The position numbers and the translations under genes were made by a program. From Hydractinia symbiolongicarpus (lineage: Eukaryota > Cnidaria > Hydrozoa > Anthoathecata > Hydractiniidae): a DNA stretch of 64,000 nt. Within the stretch, counting starts at the first letter, position 1; each line of letters starts with the position of its first letter. Under the pieces are notes generated by a model. That model worked only from the letters and a program-made list of their open reading frames with translations, had not been told where the DNA came from and did no database searches. The stretch spans positions 5,024,001-5,088,000 of the forward strand of contig NC_079876.1 in the NCBI RefSeq assembly GCF_029227915.1, given 5' to 3'. Of this stretch, positions 38,651-53,065 are shown one piece after another.

Positions 38651-40690
38651 ATGTTATTTCTTGGAGTCCAATTGTCTCATTTATCACATTTATCAGGTCA
38701 CAGTCCAAAGTTAGTTCACTTAAGTTCCACAGTCAATCGTTTCATTGTTAAAAGCGATGCAACCTAGTAATCTCAGAAAAATATCGCTAAACACATGTTG
38801 ATACGAATATGTGAGCCAACTGTTGAAACTCAAACGGTTTGACACCGTTAAAAAGTCAATGAAATGTAGTTTTTGAAGCTGTAGCTATTTCTTCAGCGCA
38901 CGATGAGGGCTAGGATTGGTCCCACAGAAAATTTGACTTATTTATCTAATTTTTTAAATGAAGCGCTACAACATCGCCCAGTGTAAACGCTGAGTTCCGG
39001 CAATCACGTCAAATTAAGAAGAATGTTATTTCTTGAAATCCAATTGTCTCATTTATCACATTTATCAGGTCAAAGTCCAAAGTTAGTTCAATTAAGTCCA
39101 ACAGTCAATCGATTCATAGCTAAAAGCGATGCAACCTAGTAATATCAGAAACATATCGCTAAATACATGTTGGTACGAATATGTGACAAAACCGTTGTAA
39201 CTGAAACGGACTGACACCGTTAGAAATTCAATGAAATGTAGTTTTTGAAACTGTCGCTATTTCTTCAGCGCGCAATAACGGATAGGATTGGTCCCACAGC
39301 AAAGAATGACTTATTTGTCCAAACTCTTAAATGAAGCGCTACCACAGCGGCCAGTGTAATCGCTGAGCTCCGGCAATCACGTCAAATTAAGAAGAATGTT
39401 ATTTCTTGGAGTCCAATTGTCTCACTTTTACATTGATAAGGTCACAGTCCATAATCAGTTCAATTAAATCCCACAGTCAATCGTTTCACTGTTAAAAGCC
39501 ACACAACCTAGTAATATCAGAAAAATATCGCTAAATACATGTTGGTACGAATATGTGACCCAACCGTTGTAACTCAAACGGATTGACACCGTTAGAAAGT
39601 CAATGAAGTGTAGTTTTTGAAACTGTCGCTATTTCTTCGGTGCGCGATAACGGATAGGACTTGTCCCACAGTAGAAAACGACTTATTTATCTAAATTTTG
39701 AAATAAAGCGCTATCACAACGCCCAGTGTAATCGGTAATTTCCGGCAATCACGTAAAATTAAGAAGAATGTTTTTCTTGGATTCCATATGTGTCATTTAT
39801 TACATTGATCAGGTCACGGTCCAAAGGTAGTTCAATTAAGTCCCACAGTCAATCGTTTCACTGTTAAAAGCGATGCAACCTAGTGATATCAGATAAATAT
39901 CGCTAAATACATGTTGGTACGAAGATGTGACCTAACCGTTGAAACTCAAACGGACTGACACCGTTAAAAAGTCAATGAAATGTAGTTTTTGAAACTGTAG
40001 CTACTTCTTCAGAGCGCGATAACGGCTAGACCCACAGTAAAGAACGACTTATTTATCTAACTTTTTAAATGAAGCGCTACCACAGCGCCCAGTGTAATCG
40101 CTGAGTTCCGGCAATCACGTCAAATTAAGAAGAATGTTATTTCTTGGAGTCCAATTGTCTCACTTATAACATTTATAAGGTCACAGTCCAAAATCAGTTC
40201 AATTATGTGCCACAGTCAATCGTTTCACTGTTAAAAGCCATACAACCTAGTAATATCAGAAAAATATCGCTAAATACATGTTGGTACGAATATGTGACCC
40301 AACCGTTGTAACTCAAACGGATTAACACCGTTAGAAAGTCAATGAAATGTAGTTTTTGAAACTGTCGCTATTTCTTCAGCATGCGATAACGGTTAGGATT
40401 GGTTCCATAATATAAAAACGACTTTTTTTATCTTAATTTTTAAATGAAGCGCTACCACAGCGCCCACTGTAATCGCTGAGTTCAGGCAATCATTTCAAAT
40501 TAAGAAGAATGTTATTTCTTGGAGTCCAATTGTCTCATTTATCACATTTATCAGGTCACAGTCCAAAGTTAGTTCAATTAAGTTCCACAGTCAATCGTTT
40601 CATTGTTAAAAGCGATGCAACCTAGTAATCTCAGAAAAATATCGCTAAACACATGTTGATACGAATATGTGAGCCAACCGTTGAAACTCA
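37540..40690 (+). repeat. Pentamer-scale duplication, offset about 1,865 bp
   Basis: 37,540-38,830 returns at 39,400-40,690. TTCGGTGCGCGATAACGG is at 37,771 and 39,636, and GGTTCCATAATATAAAAACG at 38,541 and 40,401. The slightly shorter second interval is explained by a small deletion at about 40,029 (GGCTAGACCCAC). The copies diverge after TGTGAGCCAAC, at 38,820 and 40,680. The intervening monomers (38,850-39,400) have the AAACATATCGC and AGCAAAGAATGAC subtypes. Confidence 0.82.
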
Positions 40691-41850
40691 CTCGGACTGG
40701 CACCGTTAGAAAGTCAATGAAATGTAGTTTTTGAAACTGTCGCTATTTCTACATTGCGCGATCATGGCTGGGATTGCTCCCAGAGTTAAAAATGACTTAT
40801 TGATCTAAATTTTTAAATGAAACGCTACCACAGCGCCCAGTGTAATCGCTGAGTTCCGGCAATCACGTCAAATTAAGAAGAATGTTATTTCTTGGAGTCC
40901 AATTTCCTCATTTATCACATTTATCAGGTCACAGTCCAAAGTTAGTTCAATTAAGTTCCACAGTCAATCGTTTCACTGTTAAAAGCGATGCAACCTAGTA
41001 ATATCAGATAAATATCGCTAAATACATGTTTGTACGAATATGTGACCTAACCGTTGAAACTATAACGGACTGGCACCGTTAGAAAGTCAATGAAATGTAG
41101 TTTTTGAAACTGTCGCTATTACTCCAGCGCGCGATAACGGCTAGGATTGGTCCCACAGTGAAACATGACTTTTTATCTTAATTTTTAATTGAAGCGCTAC
41201 TACAGCGCTCAGTGTAATCGCTGAGTTTCAGCGATCATTTCATATTAAGAAGAAAGTTATTTCTTGGAGTCCAATTGTCTCACTTTCACATTTATAAGGT
41301 CACAGTCCATAATCAGTTCAATTAAATCCCACAGTCAAAAAAGACATACAACCTAGTAATATCAGAAAAATATCGATAAATACATGTTGGTACGAATATG
41401 TGACCCAACCGTTGTAACTCAAACGGATTCACACCGTTAGAAAGTCAATGAAGTGTAGTTTTTGAAACTGTCGCTATTTCTTCAGAGCGCGATAACGGAT
41501 AGGACTTGTCCCACAGTAAAAAACGACTTATTTATCTAAATTTTTAAATAAAGTGCTACCACAACGCCCAGTGTAATCGCTGATTTCCGGCAATCAAGTC
41601 AAATTAAGAAGAATGTTTTTTCTTGGATTCCATATGTGTCATTTATCACATTGATCAGGTCACGGTCCAAAGGTAGTTCAATTAAGTCCCACAGTCAATC
41701 GTTTCACTGTTAAAAGCGATGCAACCTAGTGATATCAGATAAATATCGCTAAATACATGTTGGTACGAAGATGTGACCTAACCGTTGAAACTCGAAAGGA
41801 CTGACACCGTTAAAAAGTCAATGAAATGTAGTTTTTGAAACTGTAGCTAC
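40691..41850 (+). repeat. Three single-copy-arrangement monomers
   Basis: Forward monomers not part of a nearby duplication that I could see. One has a 13-bp loss at about 41,338, where CACAGTCAAAAAAGACATAC replaces the CAATCGTTTCACTGTT block and so removes the ACAGT/ACTGT dyad. GGATTCCATATGTGTC units sit at 41,635 and again one monomer later. Confidence 0.72.
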
Positions 41851-44800
41851 TTCTTCAGCGCGCGATAACGGCTAGGATTGGTCCCACAGTAAAAAACGAC
41901 TTATTTATCTAAATTTTTAAATAAAGCGCTACCACAACGCCCAGTGTAATCGCTGATTTCCGGCAATCACGTCAAATTAAGAAGAATGTTTTTTCTTGGT
42001 TTCCATATGTGTCATTTATCACATTGATCAGGTCACGGTCCAAAGGTAGTTCAATTAAGTCCCACAGTCAATCGTTTCACTGTTTAAAGCGATGCAACCT
42101 AGTGATATCAGATAAATATCGCTAAATACATGTTGGTACGAAGATGTGACTCAACCGTTGAAACTCAAACGGACTGACACCGTTAAAAAGTCAATGAAAT
42201 GTAGTTTTTGAAACTGTAGCAACTTCTTCAGCGCGCGATAACGGCTAGGATTGGTCCCACAGTAAAGAACGACTTATTTATCTAACTTTTTAAATGAAGC
42301 GCTACCACAGCGCCCAGTGTAGTCGCTGAGTTCCGGCAATCACGTCAAATTAAGAAGAATGTTATTTCTTGGAGTCCAATTGTCTCACTTATAACATTTA
42401 TAAGGTCACAGTCCAAAATCAGTTCAATTATGTGCCACAGTCAATCGTTTCACTGTTAAAAGCCATACAACCTAGTAATATCAGAAAAATATCGCTAAAT
42501 ACATGTTGGTACGAATATGTGACCCAACCGTTGTAACTCAAACGGATTAACACCGTTAGAAAGTCAATGAAATGTAGATTTTGAAACTGTCGCTATTTCT
42601 TCAGCGCGCGATAACGGATAGGATTAGTCCCACAGAAAAGAACGACTTATTTATCTAAATTTTTAAATGAAACGCTACCACAGCGCCCTGTGTAATCGCT
42701 GATTTGCGCTAATCACGTCAAATTAAGAAGAATGTTTTTTCTTGGAGTCCATTTGTGTCATCTATCACATTGATCAGGTCACAGGCCAAGGTTAGTTCAA
42801 TTAAGTCCCACAGTCAATCGTTTCACTGTTAAAAGCGATGCAACCTAGTAATATCAGATAAATATCGCTAAATACATGTTGGTACGAATATGTTACCCAA
42901 ACGTTGAAACTCAAACGAACTGACACCGTTAAAAAGTCAATGAAATGTAGTTTTTGAAACTGTCGCTATTTCTTCAGCGCGCGATAACGGCCAGGATTGG
43001 TCCCACAGTTAAAAATGACTTATTAATCTGAATTTTTATTTGAAGCGCTACCACAGCGCCTAGTGAAATCGCTGAGCTCCGGCAATCACGTCAAATTAAG
43101 AAGAATGTTATTTCTTGGAGTCCAATTGTCTCACTTTTCACATTTATCAGGTCACAGCCCAAAGTTAGTTCAATTAAGTCCCACAGTCAATCGTTTCATT
43201 GTTAAAAGCGATGCAACCTAGTAATATCAAAAAATATCGCTAAATACATGTTGGTACGAAGATGTGACCTAACCGTTGTAACTCAAACGGACTGACACCC
43301 TTAGAAAGTCAATGAAATGTAGTTCTTGAAACTGTCGCTATTTCTTCAGCGCGCGATAACGGATAGGATTGGTTCCACAGTAAAAAACGTCTTATTTATC
43401 TAAATTTTTAAATAAAGCGCTACCACATCGCCCAGTGTAATCGCTGATTTCCGGCAATCACGTCAAATTAAGAAGAATGTTATTTGTTGGAGTCCAATTG
43501 TCTCACTTATAACATTTATAAGGTCACAGTCCAAAATCAGTTCAATTATGTGCCACAGTCAATCGTTTCACTGTTAAAAGCCATACAACCTAGTAATATC
43601 AGAAAAACATCGCTAAATACATGTTGGTACGAATATGTGACCCAACTGTTGTAACTCAAACGGATTAACACCGTTAGAAAGTCAATGAAATGTAGTTTTT
43701 GAAACTGTCGCTATTTCTTCAGCGCGCGATAACGGCTAGGATTGGTCCCACAGTAAAAAACGACTTATTTATCTAAATTTTTAAATAAAGCGCTACCACA
43801 ACGCCCAGTGTAATCGCTGATTTCCGGCAATCACGTCAAATTAAGAAGAATGTTTTTTCTTGGATTCCATATGTGTCATTTATTACATTGATCAGGTCAC
43901 GGTCCAAAGGTAGTTCAATTAAGTCCCACAGTCAATTGTTTCACTGTTAAAAGCGATGCAACCTAGTGATATCAGATAAATATCGCTAAATACATGTTGG
44001 TACGAAGATGTGACCTAACCGTTGAAACTCAAACGGACTGACACCGTTAAAAAGTCAATGAAATGTAGTTTTTGAAACTTTAGCTACTTCTTCAGCGCGC
44101 GATAACGGCTAGGATTGATCCCACAGTAAAGAACGACTTATTTATCTAACTTTTTAAATGAAGCGCTACCACAGCGCCCAGTGTAAACGCTGAGTTCCGG
44201 CAATTACGTCAAATTAAGAAGAATGTTATTTCTTGGAGTCCAATTGTCTCACTTACAACATTTATAAGGTCACAGTCCAAAATCAGTTCAATTATGTGCC
44301 ACAGTCAATCGTTTCACTGTTAAAAGCCATACAACCTAGTAATAACAGAAAAATATCACTAAATACATGTTGGTACGAATATGTGACCCAACCGTTGTAA
44401 CTCAAACGGATTAACACCGTTAGAAAGTCAATGAAATGTAGTTTTTGAAACTGTCGCTATTTCTTCAGCGCGCGATAACGGATAGGATTAGTCTCACAGA
44501 AAAGAACGACTTATTTATCTAAATTTTTAAATGAAACGCTACCACAGCGCCCAGTGTAATCGCTGATTTGCGGTAATCACGTCAAATTAAGAAGAATGTT
44601 TTTTCTTGGAGTCCATTTGTGTCATCTATCACATTGATCAGGTCACAGTCCAAGGTTAGTTCAATTAAGTCCCACAGTCAATCGTTTCACTGTTAAAAGC
44701 GATGCAACCTAGCAATATCAGATAAATATCGCTAAATACATGTTGGTACGAATATGTAACCCAACCGTTGAAACTCAAACGAACTGACACCGTTAGAAAT

Positions 44801-45225
44801 TCAATGAAATGTAGTTTTTGAAACTGTCGCTATTTTTTCAGCGCGCGATAACGGCCAGGATTGGTCCCACAGTTAAAAATGACTTATTAATCTGAATTTT
44901 TATTTGAAGCGCTACCACAGCGCCTAGTGAAATCGCTGAGCTCCGGCAATCACGTCAAATTAAGAAGAATGTTATTTCTTGGAGTCCAATTGTCTCACTT
45001 TTCACATTTATCAGGTCACAGTCCAAAGTTAGTTCAATTAAGTCCCACAGTCAATCGTTTCATTGTTAAAAGCGATGCAACCTAGTAATATCAAAAAATA
45101 TCGCTAAATACATGTTGGTACGAATATGTGACACAACCGTTGTAACTCAAACGGACTGACACCCTTAGAAAGTCAATGAAATGTAGTTCTTGAAACTGTC
45201 GCTATTTCTTCAGCGCGCGATAACG
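41850..45225 (+). repeat. Pentamer duplication, offset 1,864 bp
   Basis: 41,850-43,365 returns at 43,715-45,230. Marks are TGAATTTTTATTTGAAGCGC (43,029 and 44,893), AATATCAAAAAATATCGC, ACACCCTTAGAAAGTC and ACCACAACGCCC. At the right edge the first copy reads GGTTCCACAGTAAAAAACG and the second GGTTCCATAATATAAAAACG, which marks the break. Confidence 0.82.
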
Positions 45226-45240
45226 GATAGGATTGGTTCC

Positions 45241-46733
45241 ATAATATAAAAACGACTTTTTTTATCTTAATTCTTAAATGAAGTGCTACCACAAATCCCA
45301 GTGTAGTCGCTGAGTTTCGGCAATCATTTCATATTAGGAAGAATGTTATTTCTTGGAGTCCAATTGTCTCACTTTTCACATTTATCAGGTCACAGTCCAA
45401 AGTTAGTTCAATTAAGTCCCACAGTCAATCGTTTCATTGTTAAAAGCGATGCAACCTAGTAATATCAAAAAATATCGCTAAACACATGTTGGTACGAATA
45501 TGTGACACAACCGTTGTAACTCAAACGGACGGATACCATAGAAAGTCAATGAAATGTAGTTCTTGAAACTGTCGCTATTTCTTCAGCGCGCGATAACGGA
45601 TAGGATTGGTTCCATAATATAAAAATGACTTTTTTTATCTTAATTCTTAAATGAAGTGCTACCACAAATCCCAGTGTAGTCGCTGAGTTTCGGCAATCAT
45701 TTCATATTAGGAAGAATGTTATTTCTTGGAGTCCAATTGTCTCACTTTCACATTTATAAGGTCACAGTCCATAATCAGTTCAATTAAATCCCACAGTCAA
45801 TCGTTTCACTGTTATAAGCCATACAACCTAGTAATATCAGAAAAATATCGCTAAGTACATGTTGGTACGAATATGTGACCCAACCGTTGTAACGCAAACG
45901 GATTGACAACGTTAGAACGTCAATGAAGTGTAGTTTTTGAAACTATCGCTATTTCTTCAGCGCGCGATAACAGATAGGATTGGTTCCATAATATAAAAAC
46001 GACTTTTTTATGTTAATTCTTAAATGAAGTGCTACCACAAAGCCCAGTGTAGTCGCTGAGTTTCGGCAATCATTTCATATTAGGAAGAATGTTATTTCTT
46101 GGAGTCCAATTGTCTCACTTTCACATTTATAAGGTCACAGTCCATAATCAGTTCAATTAAATCCCACAGTCAATCGTTTCACTGTTAAAAGCCATACAAC
46201 CTAGTAATATCAGAAAAATATCGCTAAGTACATGTTGGTACGAATATGTGACCCAACCGTTGTAACTCAAACGGATTGACAACGTTAGAACGTCAATGAA
46301 GTGTAGTTTTTGAAACTGTCGCTATTTCTTCAGCGCGCGATAACGGATAGGATTGGTTCCATAATATAAAAACGACTTTTTTATGTTAATTCTTAAATGA
46401 AGTGCTACCACAAAGCCCAGTGTAGTCTCTGAGTTTCGGCAATCATTTCATATTAGGAAGAATGTTATTTCTTGGAGTCCAATTGTCTCACTTTCACATT
46501 TATAAGGTCACAGTCCATAATCAGTTCAATTAAATCCCACAGTCAATCGTTTCACTGTTAAAAGCCATACAACCTAGTAATATCAGAAAAATATCGCTAA
46601 GTACATGTTGGTACGAATATGTGACCCAACCGTTGTAACTCAAACGGATTGACAACGTTAGAACGTCAATGAAGTGTAGTTTTTGAAACTGTCGCTATTT
46701 CTTCAGCGCGATAACGGATAGGATTGATACCAC
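45241..46733 (+). repeat. Run of four near-identical 373-bp monomers
   Basis: The ATAATATAAA mark sits at 45,241, 45,614, 45,988 and 46,361. The last three units also share ATCGCTAAGTACATG and GACAACGTTAGAACGTC. It is the most homogeneous one-monomer run in the window, consistent with recent local amplification of a single unit instead of a larger block. Confidence 0.87.
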
Positions 46734-47204
46734 AGAAAAGAACGACTTATTTATCTAAATTTTTATATGAAGCGCTACCACAGCGCCCAGTGTGATCGCT
46801 GATTTGCAGTTATCACGTCAAATTAAGAAGAATGTTTTTTCTGGGATTCCATTTGTGTCATCCATCACATTGATCAGGTCACAGTCCAAAGTTAGTTCAA
46901 TTAAGTCCCACAGTCAATCGTTTCACTGTTAAAAGCGATGCAACCTAGTAATATCAGATAAATATCGCTAAACACATGTTGGTACGAATATGTGACCCAA
47001 CTGTTGAAACTCAAACGAACTGACACCATTAGGAAGTCAATGAAATGTAGTTTTTGAAACTGTCGCTATTTCTTCAGCGCGCGATAACGGCCAGGATGGG
47101 TCCCACAGTAAAAATGCCTCATTAATCTAAATTTTTAATTGAAGCGCTACCACAGCGCCCAGTGAAATCGCTGAATTTCGGCAATCATTTCAAATTAAGA
47201 AGAA

Positions 47205-48698
47205 TGTTATTTCTTGGAGTCCAATTGTCTCACTTTCGCATTTATAAGGTCACAGTCCATAATCAGTTCAATTAAGTCTCACAGTCAATCGTTTCACTGT
47301 TAAAAGCCATACAACTTAGTAATACCGGAAAAATATCGCTAAATACATGTTGGTACGAATATGTGATTCAACCGTTGTAACTCAAACGGATTGATACTGT
47401 TAGAAAGTCAATGAAATGTAGTTTTTGAAACTGTCGCTATTTCTTCAGCGCGCGATAACGGCTAGGATTGGTCCCACAGTAAAGGATGACTTATTTACCT
47501 AAACTTTCAAATGAAGCGCTACCACAGCGCCCAGTGTAATCGCTGAGTTCCGGCAATCACGTCAAATTAAGAAGAATATGATTTCTTGGAGTCCAATTGT
47601 CTCATTTATCACATTTATCAGGTCACAGTCCAAAGTTAGTTCAACTAAGTCCAACAGTCAATCGTTTCATAGTCAAAAGCGATGCAACCTAGTAATATCA
47701 AAAAAATATCGCTAAATACATGTTGGTACGAATATGTGACACAACCGTTGTAACTCAAACGGACTGACACCCTTAGAAAGTCAATGAAATGTAGTTCTTG
47801 AAACTGTCGCTATTTCTTCAGCGCGCGATAACGGATAGGATTGGTTCCATAATATAAAAACGACTTTTTTTATCTTAATTCTTAAATGAAGTGCTACCAC
47901 AAAGCCCAGTGTAGTCGCTGAGTTTCGGCAATCATTTCATATTAAGAAGAATGTTATTTCTTGGAGTCCAATTGTCTCACTTTCGCATTTATAAGGTCAC
48001 AGTCCATAATCAGTTCAATTAAGTCTCACAGTCAATCGTTTCACTGTTAAAAGCCATACAACTTAGTAATACCGGAAAAATATCGCTAAATACATGTTGG
48101 TACGAATATGTGATTCAACCGTTGTAACTCAAACGGATTGATACTGTTAGAAAGTCAATGAAATGTAGTTTTTGAAACTGTCGCTATTTCTTCAGCGCGC
48201 GATAACGGCTAGGATTGGTCCCACAGTAAAGGATGACTTATTTACCTAAACTTTCAAATGAAGCGCTACCACAGCGCCCAGTGTAATCGCTGAGTTCCGG
48301 CAATCACGTCAAATTAAGAAGAATATGATTTCTTGGAGTCCAATTGTCTCATTTATCACATTTATCAGGTCACAGTCCAAAGTTAGTTCAACTAAGTCCA
48401 ACAGTCAATCGTTTCATAGTCAAAAGCGATGCAACCTAGTAATATCAAAAAAATATCGCTAAATACATGTTGGTACGAATATGTGACACAACCGTTGTAA
48501 CTCAAACGGACTGACACCCTTAGAAAGTCAATGAAATGTAGTTCTTGAAACTGTCGCTATTTCTTCAGCGCGCGATAACGGATAGGATTGGTTCCATAAT
48601 ATAAAAACGACTTTTTTTATCTTAATTCTTAAATGAAGTGCTACCACAAAGCCCAGTGTAGTCGCTGAGTTTCGGCAATCATTTCATATTAGGAAGAA
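47205..48698 (+). repeat. Two tandem copies of a 747-bp dimer
   Basis: AATACCGGAAAAATATCGC lies at 47,321 and 48,068, and GAATATGATTTCTTGG at 47,574 and 48,321. Each dimer joins a CTCACTTTCGCATTT unit with a CAACTAAGTCCAACAG unit. Copy 1 is about 47,205-47,951 and copy 2 about 47,952-48,698. The CCGGAAAAATATCGC unit appears again inside the 4.1 kb block at 50,311 and 54,409. Confidence 0.87.
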
Positions 48699-49660
48699 TG
48701 TTATTTCTTGGAGTCCATTTGTCTCACTTTCACATTTATAAGGTCACAGTCCATAATCAGTTCAATTAAATCCCACAGTCAATCGTTTCACTGTTAAAAG
48801 CCATACAACCTAGTAATATCAGAAAAATATCGCTAAGTACATGTTGGTACGAATATGTGACCCAACCGTTGTAACTCAAACGGATTGACAACGTTAGAAC
48901 GTCAATGAAGTGCAGTTTTTGAAACTGTCGCTATTTCTTCAGCGCGATAACGGATAGGATTGGTCACACAGTAAAGAACAACTTATTTACCTAAATTTTT
49001 AAATAAAGCGCTACCACATCGCCCAGTGTAATCGCTGAGCTCCGGCAATCACGTCAAATTAAGAAGAATGTTATTTCTTGGAGTCCAATTGTCTCATTTT
49101 TCACATCTATCAGGTCACAGTCCAAAGTTAGTTCAATTAAGTCCCACAGTCAATCGTTTCATTGGTAAAAGCGATGCAACCTAGTAATATCAAAAAAATA
49201 TCGCTAAATACATGTTGGTACGAATATGTGACCCGACCGTTGTAACTCAAACGGACTGACACCGTTAGAAAGTCAATGAAATGTAGTTTTTGAGACTGTC
49301 GCTATTTTTTCAGCGCGCGCTAACGGCTAGGATTGGTCCCACAGTAAAAAAATGACTTTCTTTAGCTTAATTCTTAAAAGAAGCGCTACAACAACGCCCA
49401 GTGTAATCGCTGAGGTTCCGCAATTATGTCAAATTAAGAAGAAGGTTATTTCTTGGAGTCCAATTGTCTCCTTTATCACACTTATCAGGTGACAGTCCAT
49501 AATCAGTTCAATTAAGTACCACAGTCAATCGTTTCACTGTTAAAAGTCATACAACCTAGTAGTACCGAAAAAAAAATATCCCAAAATACATGTTGGTACG
49601 AATATGTGACTCAACCGTTATAACTCCAGCGGATTGATACTGTTAGAAAGTCAATGAAAT
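48699..49660 (+). repeat. Mixed monomers, including a relatively divergent one
   Basis: Forward monomers linking the dimer and the 4.1 kb block. The unit around 49,290-49,660 is unusually divergent: GCGCGCTAACGG, AAGAAGGTTATTTC, an eight-A-or-longer run near 49,568 and ATATCCCAAAATACATG in place of the usual ATATCGCTAAATACATG. It may be an older monomer that escaped homogenisation. Confidence 0.7.
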
Positions 49661-52600
49661 GTAGTTCTTGAAACTGTCGCTATTTCTTCAGCGCGCGATA
49701 ACGGATAGGATTGGTTCCATAATATAAAAACGACTTTTTTATCTTAATTCTTAAATGAAGTGCTACCACAAAGCCCAGTGTAGTCGCTGAGTTTCGGCAA
49801 TCATTTCATATTAGGAAGAATGTTATTTCTTGGAGTCCATTTGTCTCACTTTCACATTTATAAGGTCACAGTCCATAATCAGTTCAATTAAATCCCACAG
49901 TCAATCGTTTCACTGTTAAAAGCCATACAACCTAGTAATATCAGAAAAATATCGCTAAGTACATGTTGGTACGAATATGTGACACAACCGTTGTAACTCA
50001 AACGGATTGACAACGTTAGAACGTCAATGAAGTGTAGTTTTTGAAACTGTCGCTATTTCTTCAGCGCAATAACGGATAGGATTGGTCACACAGTAAAGAA
50101 CGACTTATTTACCTAAATTTTTAAATAAAGCGCTACCACATCGCCCAGTGTAATCGCTGAGCTCCGGCAATCACGTCAAATTAAGAAGAATGTTATTTCT
50201 TGGAGTCCAATTGTCTCACTTTCGCATTTATAAGGTCACAGTCCATAATCAGTTCAATTAAGTCTCACAGTCAATCGTTTCACTGTTAAAAGCCATACAA
50301 CTTAGTAATACCGGAAAAATATCGCTAAATACATGTTGGTACGAATATGTGAATCAACCGTTGTAACTCAAACGGATTGATACTGTTAGAAAGTCAATGA
50401 AATGTAGTTTTTGAAACTATCGCTATTTTTTCAGCGGTCAATAACGGCTTGGATTGGTCCCACAGTAAAAGATGACTTATTTACCTAAACTTTCAAATGA
50501 AGCGCTACCACAGCGCCCAGTGTAATCGCTGAGTTCCGGCAATCACGTCAAATTAAGAAGAATGTTATTTCTTGGAGTCTAATTGTCTCATTTATCACAT
50601 TTATCAGGTCAAAGTCCAAAGTTAGTTCAATTAAGTCCAACAGTCAATTGATTCATAGCTAAAAGTGATGCAACCTAGTAATATCAGAAAAATATCGCTA
50701 AATACATGTTGGTACGAATATGTGACCAAACCGTTGTAACTGAAACGGACTGACACCGTTAGAAAGTCAATGAAATTTTGTTTTTGAAACTGTCGCTATT
50801 TCTTCAGCGCACGATAACGGCTAGGATTGGTTCCATAATATAAAAACGACTTTTTTTATCTTAATTCCTAAATGAAGTGCTACCACAGAACCCAGTGTAA
50901 TCGCTGAGATTCGGCAATCATGTCAAATTAAGAAGAATGTTATTTCTTGGAGTCCAATTGTCTCCTTTATCACATTTATCAGGTGACAGTCCAAAGTTAG
51001 TTCAATTAAGTCCCATAGTCAATCGTTTCATTGTTAAAAGCGATGCAACCTTGTAATCTCAGAAAAATATCGCTAAACACATGTTGATACGAATATGTGA
51101 CCAACCATTGAAACTCAAACGGACTGGCACCGTTAGAAAGTCAATGAAATGTAGTTATTGAAACTGTCGCTATTTCTTCATTGCGCGAAAACGGCTAGGA
51201 TTGCTCCCACAGTTGAAAATGACTTATTAATCTAAATTTTTAAATGAAGCGCAACCACAGCGCCCAGTGTAATCGCTGAGTTCCGGCAATCATGTCAAAT
51301 TAAGAAGAATGTTATTTCTTGGAGTCCAATTTCCTCATTTATCACATTTATCAGGTCATAGTCCAAAGTTAGTTCAATTAAGTCCCACAGTCACTCGTTT
51401 CTCTGTTAAAGGCCATACAACCTAGCAATACCAGAAAAATATCGCTAAATACATGTTGGTACGAATATGTGACCCAACCGTTGTAACTCAAACGGATTGA
51501 CACCGTTAGAAAGTCAATGAAGTGTAGTTTTTGAAACTGTCGCTATTTCTTCAGCGCGCGATAACGGATAAGATTGGTCCCACAGTAAAGAACGACTTAT
51601 TTATCTAAATTTTTAAATAAAGCGCCACCACAACGCCCAGTGTAATCGCTGATTTCCGGCAATCACGTCAAGTTAGGAAGAATGTTTTTTCTTGGAGTCC
51701 ATTTGTGTCATTTATCACATTGATCTGGTCACGGTCCAAAGTGAGTTCAATTAAGTACCACAGTCAATCGTTTCACTGTTAAAAGCGATGCAACCAGGTA
51801 ATATCAGATAAATATCGCTAAATACATGTTGGTACGAAAATGTGACCCATCGTTGAAACTCAAACGGACTGACACCGTTAGAAAGTCAATGAAGTGTAGT
51901 TTTTGAAACTGTCGCTATTTCTTCAGCGCGCGATAACGGATAAGATTGGTCCCACAGTAAAGAACGACTTATTTATCTAAATTTTTAAAAAAAGCGCCAC
52001 CACAACGCCCAGTGTAATCGCTGATTTCCGGCAATCACGTCAAATTAGGAAGAATGTTTTTTCTTGGAGTCCATTTGTGTCATTTATCACATTGATCAGG
52101 TCACGGTCCAAAGTGAGTTCCATTAAGTCCCACAGTCAATCGTTTCACTGTTAAAAGCGATGCAACCTAGTAATATCAGATAAATATCGCTAAATACATG
52201 TTGGTACGAAAATGTGACCCAACCGTTGTAACTCAAACGGATTGACCCCGTTAGAAAGTCAATGAAGTGTAGTTTTTGAAACTGTCGCTATTTCTTCAGC
52301 GCGCGATAACGGCTAGGATTGGTCCCACAGTAAAAAATGACTTTTTATCTTAATTCCTAAATGAAGTGCTACCACAGAACCCAGTGTAATCGCTGAGATT
52401 CGGCAATCATGTCAAATTAAGAAGAATGTTATTTCTTGGAGTCCAATTGTCTCCTTTATCACATTTATCAGGTGACAGTCCAAAGTTAGTTCAATTAAGT
52501 CCCATAGTCAATCGTTTCACTGATAAAAGCGATGCAACCTAGTAATATCAGATAATTATCGCTAAATACATGTTGGTACGAAAATGTGACCCAACCGTTG

Positions 52601-53065
52601 TAACTCAAACGGATTGACACCGTTAGAAAGTCAATGAAGTGTAGTTTTTGAAACTGTCGCTATTTCTTCAGCGCGCGATAACGGATAAGATTAGTCCCAC
52701 AGTAAAGAACGACTTATTTATCTAAATTTTTAAAAAAAGCGCCACCACAACGCCCTGTGTAATCGCTGATTTCCGGCAATCACGTCAAATTAGGAAGAAT
52801 GTTTTTTCTTGGAGTCCATTTGTGTCATTTATCACATTGATCAGGTCACGGTCCAAAGTGAGTTCAATTAAGTCCCACAGTCAATCGTTTCACTGTTAAA
52901 AGCGATGCAACCTAGTAATATCAGATAAATATCGCTAAATACATGTTGGTACGAAAATGTGACCCAACCGTTGTAACTCAAACGGATTGACACCGTTAGA
53001 AAGTCAATGAAGTGTAGTTTTTGAAACTGTCGCTATTTCTTCAGCGCGCGATAACGGCTAGGATT
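49660..53065 (+). repeat. 3.4 kb block, copy 1 (partner 53,757-57,163, offset 4,098)
   Basis: TCAGCGGTCAATAACGGC is at 50,431 and 54,529, TTCCATAATA at 50,831 and 54,929, and TCAGCGCGCG at 53,041 and 57,139. The 4,098-bp spacing equals eleven monomers. The private variants AGTCAATTGATTCATAGC, GCGCAACCACAGCGC and CGACTTATTTATC with GCGCCACCACAACGCC occur in both. At the right edge copy 1 turns to GGTTCCATAATATA and copy 2 to GGTCCCACAGTAAAAAATG. Confidence 0.88.
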
